Below are positions 5,801-6,047 of a stretch of 6,047 nucleotides of DNA, piece by piece. Under the pieces are notes generated by a model. It saw only the letters and a program-made list of their open reading frames with translations. It made no database searches and was not told the origin of the DNA. The position numbers and the translations under genes are program-made. This stretch comes from Clostridiales bacterium (GTDB taxonomy: Bacteria; Bacillota; Clostridia; Lachnospirales; Anaerotignaceae). Position 1 is the first letter of the stretch, and every line of letters begins with the position of its first letter. The stretch spans positions 1 through 6,047 of the forward strand of contig JAJQDF010000145.1 in NCBI GenBank assembly GCA_021202325.1, read 5' to 3'.

Positions 5801-5834
5801 CCGCCATTATAAGCGGTGTCATATTTGGTGTCAA
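5801..5834 (-). promoter_or_regulatory. Perfect-consensus sigma-A promoter of the hicB relic, with operator-like repeats
   Basis: Minus strand: TTGACA (5834-5829), 17-bp spacer, TATAAT (5811-5806), a full match to consensus. GGTGTCA occurs twice on the plus strand (5815-5821 and 5827-5833), 12 bp start to start. CCGC (5801-5804) and GCGG (5813-5816) flank the -10 as an inverted repeat. Such repeats overlapping a very strong promoter fit autorepression by the ribbon-helix-helix domain of HicB. The predicted start is near 5799, about 37 nt before the hicB ATG. Confidence 0.85.
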
Positions 5835-5850
5835 ATGAAATTGGAAACTG

Positions 5851-5892
5851 AATTAAAGAAGCCGATACCCGGGCTTCCCCAAATATCGGCTT
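5851..5892 (-). terminator. Intrinsic terminator of the right-edge gene
   Basis: A perfect 9-bp stem, AAGCCGATA (5892-5884 on the minus strand) with TATCGGCTT (5867-5859), encloses an inner GGG-AAG-CCC hairpin and is followed by CTTTAATT. It starts 7 nt after the stop of the acidic protein. The long stem is convincing. The T tract is modest and the plus-strand reading has a similar weak tract, so it may act in either direction. Confidence 0.75.
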
Positions 5893-5899
5893 TAAATTG

Positions 5900-6047
5900 T
5901 TACTCTTCTTCCGCAATCAACGTTATTACTATATCTTCGTTTTCTTCAATTATAATTTCATTTGTATCGCTGTCAACTATGTCTTCCGTATCGGATAGTG
6001 TAAGTTTATTGTAGGAATCAAATAAGCAGAATACCCCCAACAATGTA
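5900..6047 (-). CDS. C-terminal end of an unrecognised acidic protein (partial)
   Basis: An open frame enters from the right edge and ends at TAA (5900-5902), giving 48 residues. It begins with a hydrophobic stretch (TLLGVFCLFDSYNKLTL) and becomes very acidic, with alternating hydrophobic residues (EIIIEENEDIVITLIAEEE) and about 14 Glu/Asp in the last 30 positions. It is supported as coding by its open frame to the edge, the terminator directly after it, and its orientation matching every neighbour. No family is recognisable from this tail. It could be the end of a membrane or surface protein, but the fragment is too short to say. Confidence 0.55.
   Translation of the reverse strand, partial: TLLGVFCLFDSYNKLTLSDTEDIVDSDTNEIIIEENEDIVITLIAEEE

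Noticed and set aside
5614..5838. Plus-strand 74-residue frame
   Set aside because: It is antisense to the 5' half of hicB and its promoter and shows no protein-family features.
5374..5850. A complete HicAB toxin-antitoxin module
   Set aside because: No HicA-like small double-stranded-RNA-binding-fold ORF is present between the promoter and hicB or after hicB on either strand.

Overview
The window is a slice of chromosome from an anaerobic, low-to-mid GC Gram-positive bacterium, most likely a clostridial species (Lachnospiraceae-like). The evidence is the gene order ylxM-ffh-rpsP-khpA-rimM-trmD, consensus sigma-A promoters, strong AGGAGG-type ribosome binding sites and an oxygen-sensitive NrdG activase. 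Every supported gene lies on the minus strand, so transcription runs from the right edge (6047) to the left edge (1). The species cannot be fixed from this sequence.

Right part (about 5040-6047). At the edge is the acidic C-terminus of an unrecognised protein, followed by an intrinsic terminator. Next comes a perfect-consensus promoter driving an orphan HicB-family antitoxin gene. That gene is broken by a 23-bp insertion: an 18-bp insert flanked by a 5-bp direct repeat. Removing the 23 bp restores a clean 121-residue frame. A second strong promoter (TTGACA-17-TAGAAT) then opens the ylxM-ffh transcript. Its leader of about 200 nt is packed with three inverted repeats that look like a small palindromic intergenic element, and the last one runs right up to a possible ylxM start.

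Central part (2786-5083). ylxM (regulator-like partner of the SRP operon), ffh (SRP GTPase), rpsP (ribosomal protein S16) and khpA (KH-domain RNA chaperone) form a tight unit that ends at a terminator-like hairpin at 2739-2773. Between that hairpin and rimM is a 45-bp tract of imperfect heptanucleotide repeats.

Left part (1-2651). rimM (30S maturation), trmD (tRNA m1G37 methyltransferase) and nrdG (class III ribonucleotide reductase activase) are tightly coupled: rimM and trmD overlap by 4 nt, and trmD and nrdG are 2 nt apart. nrdG occupies the slot where rplS (L19) usually follows trmD. After a weak terminator comes prfC (peptide release factor RF3), which runs off the left edge.

Most of the window is core translation and protein-targeting machinery. 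The unusual material lies in the junctions: the hicB insertion scar, the structured ylxM leader, the heptamer tract and the nrdG-for-rplS arrangement. I see no complete undescribed multi-gene system here.
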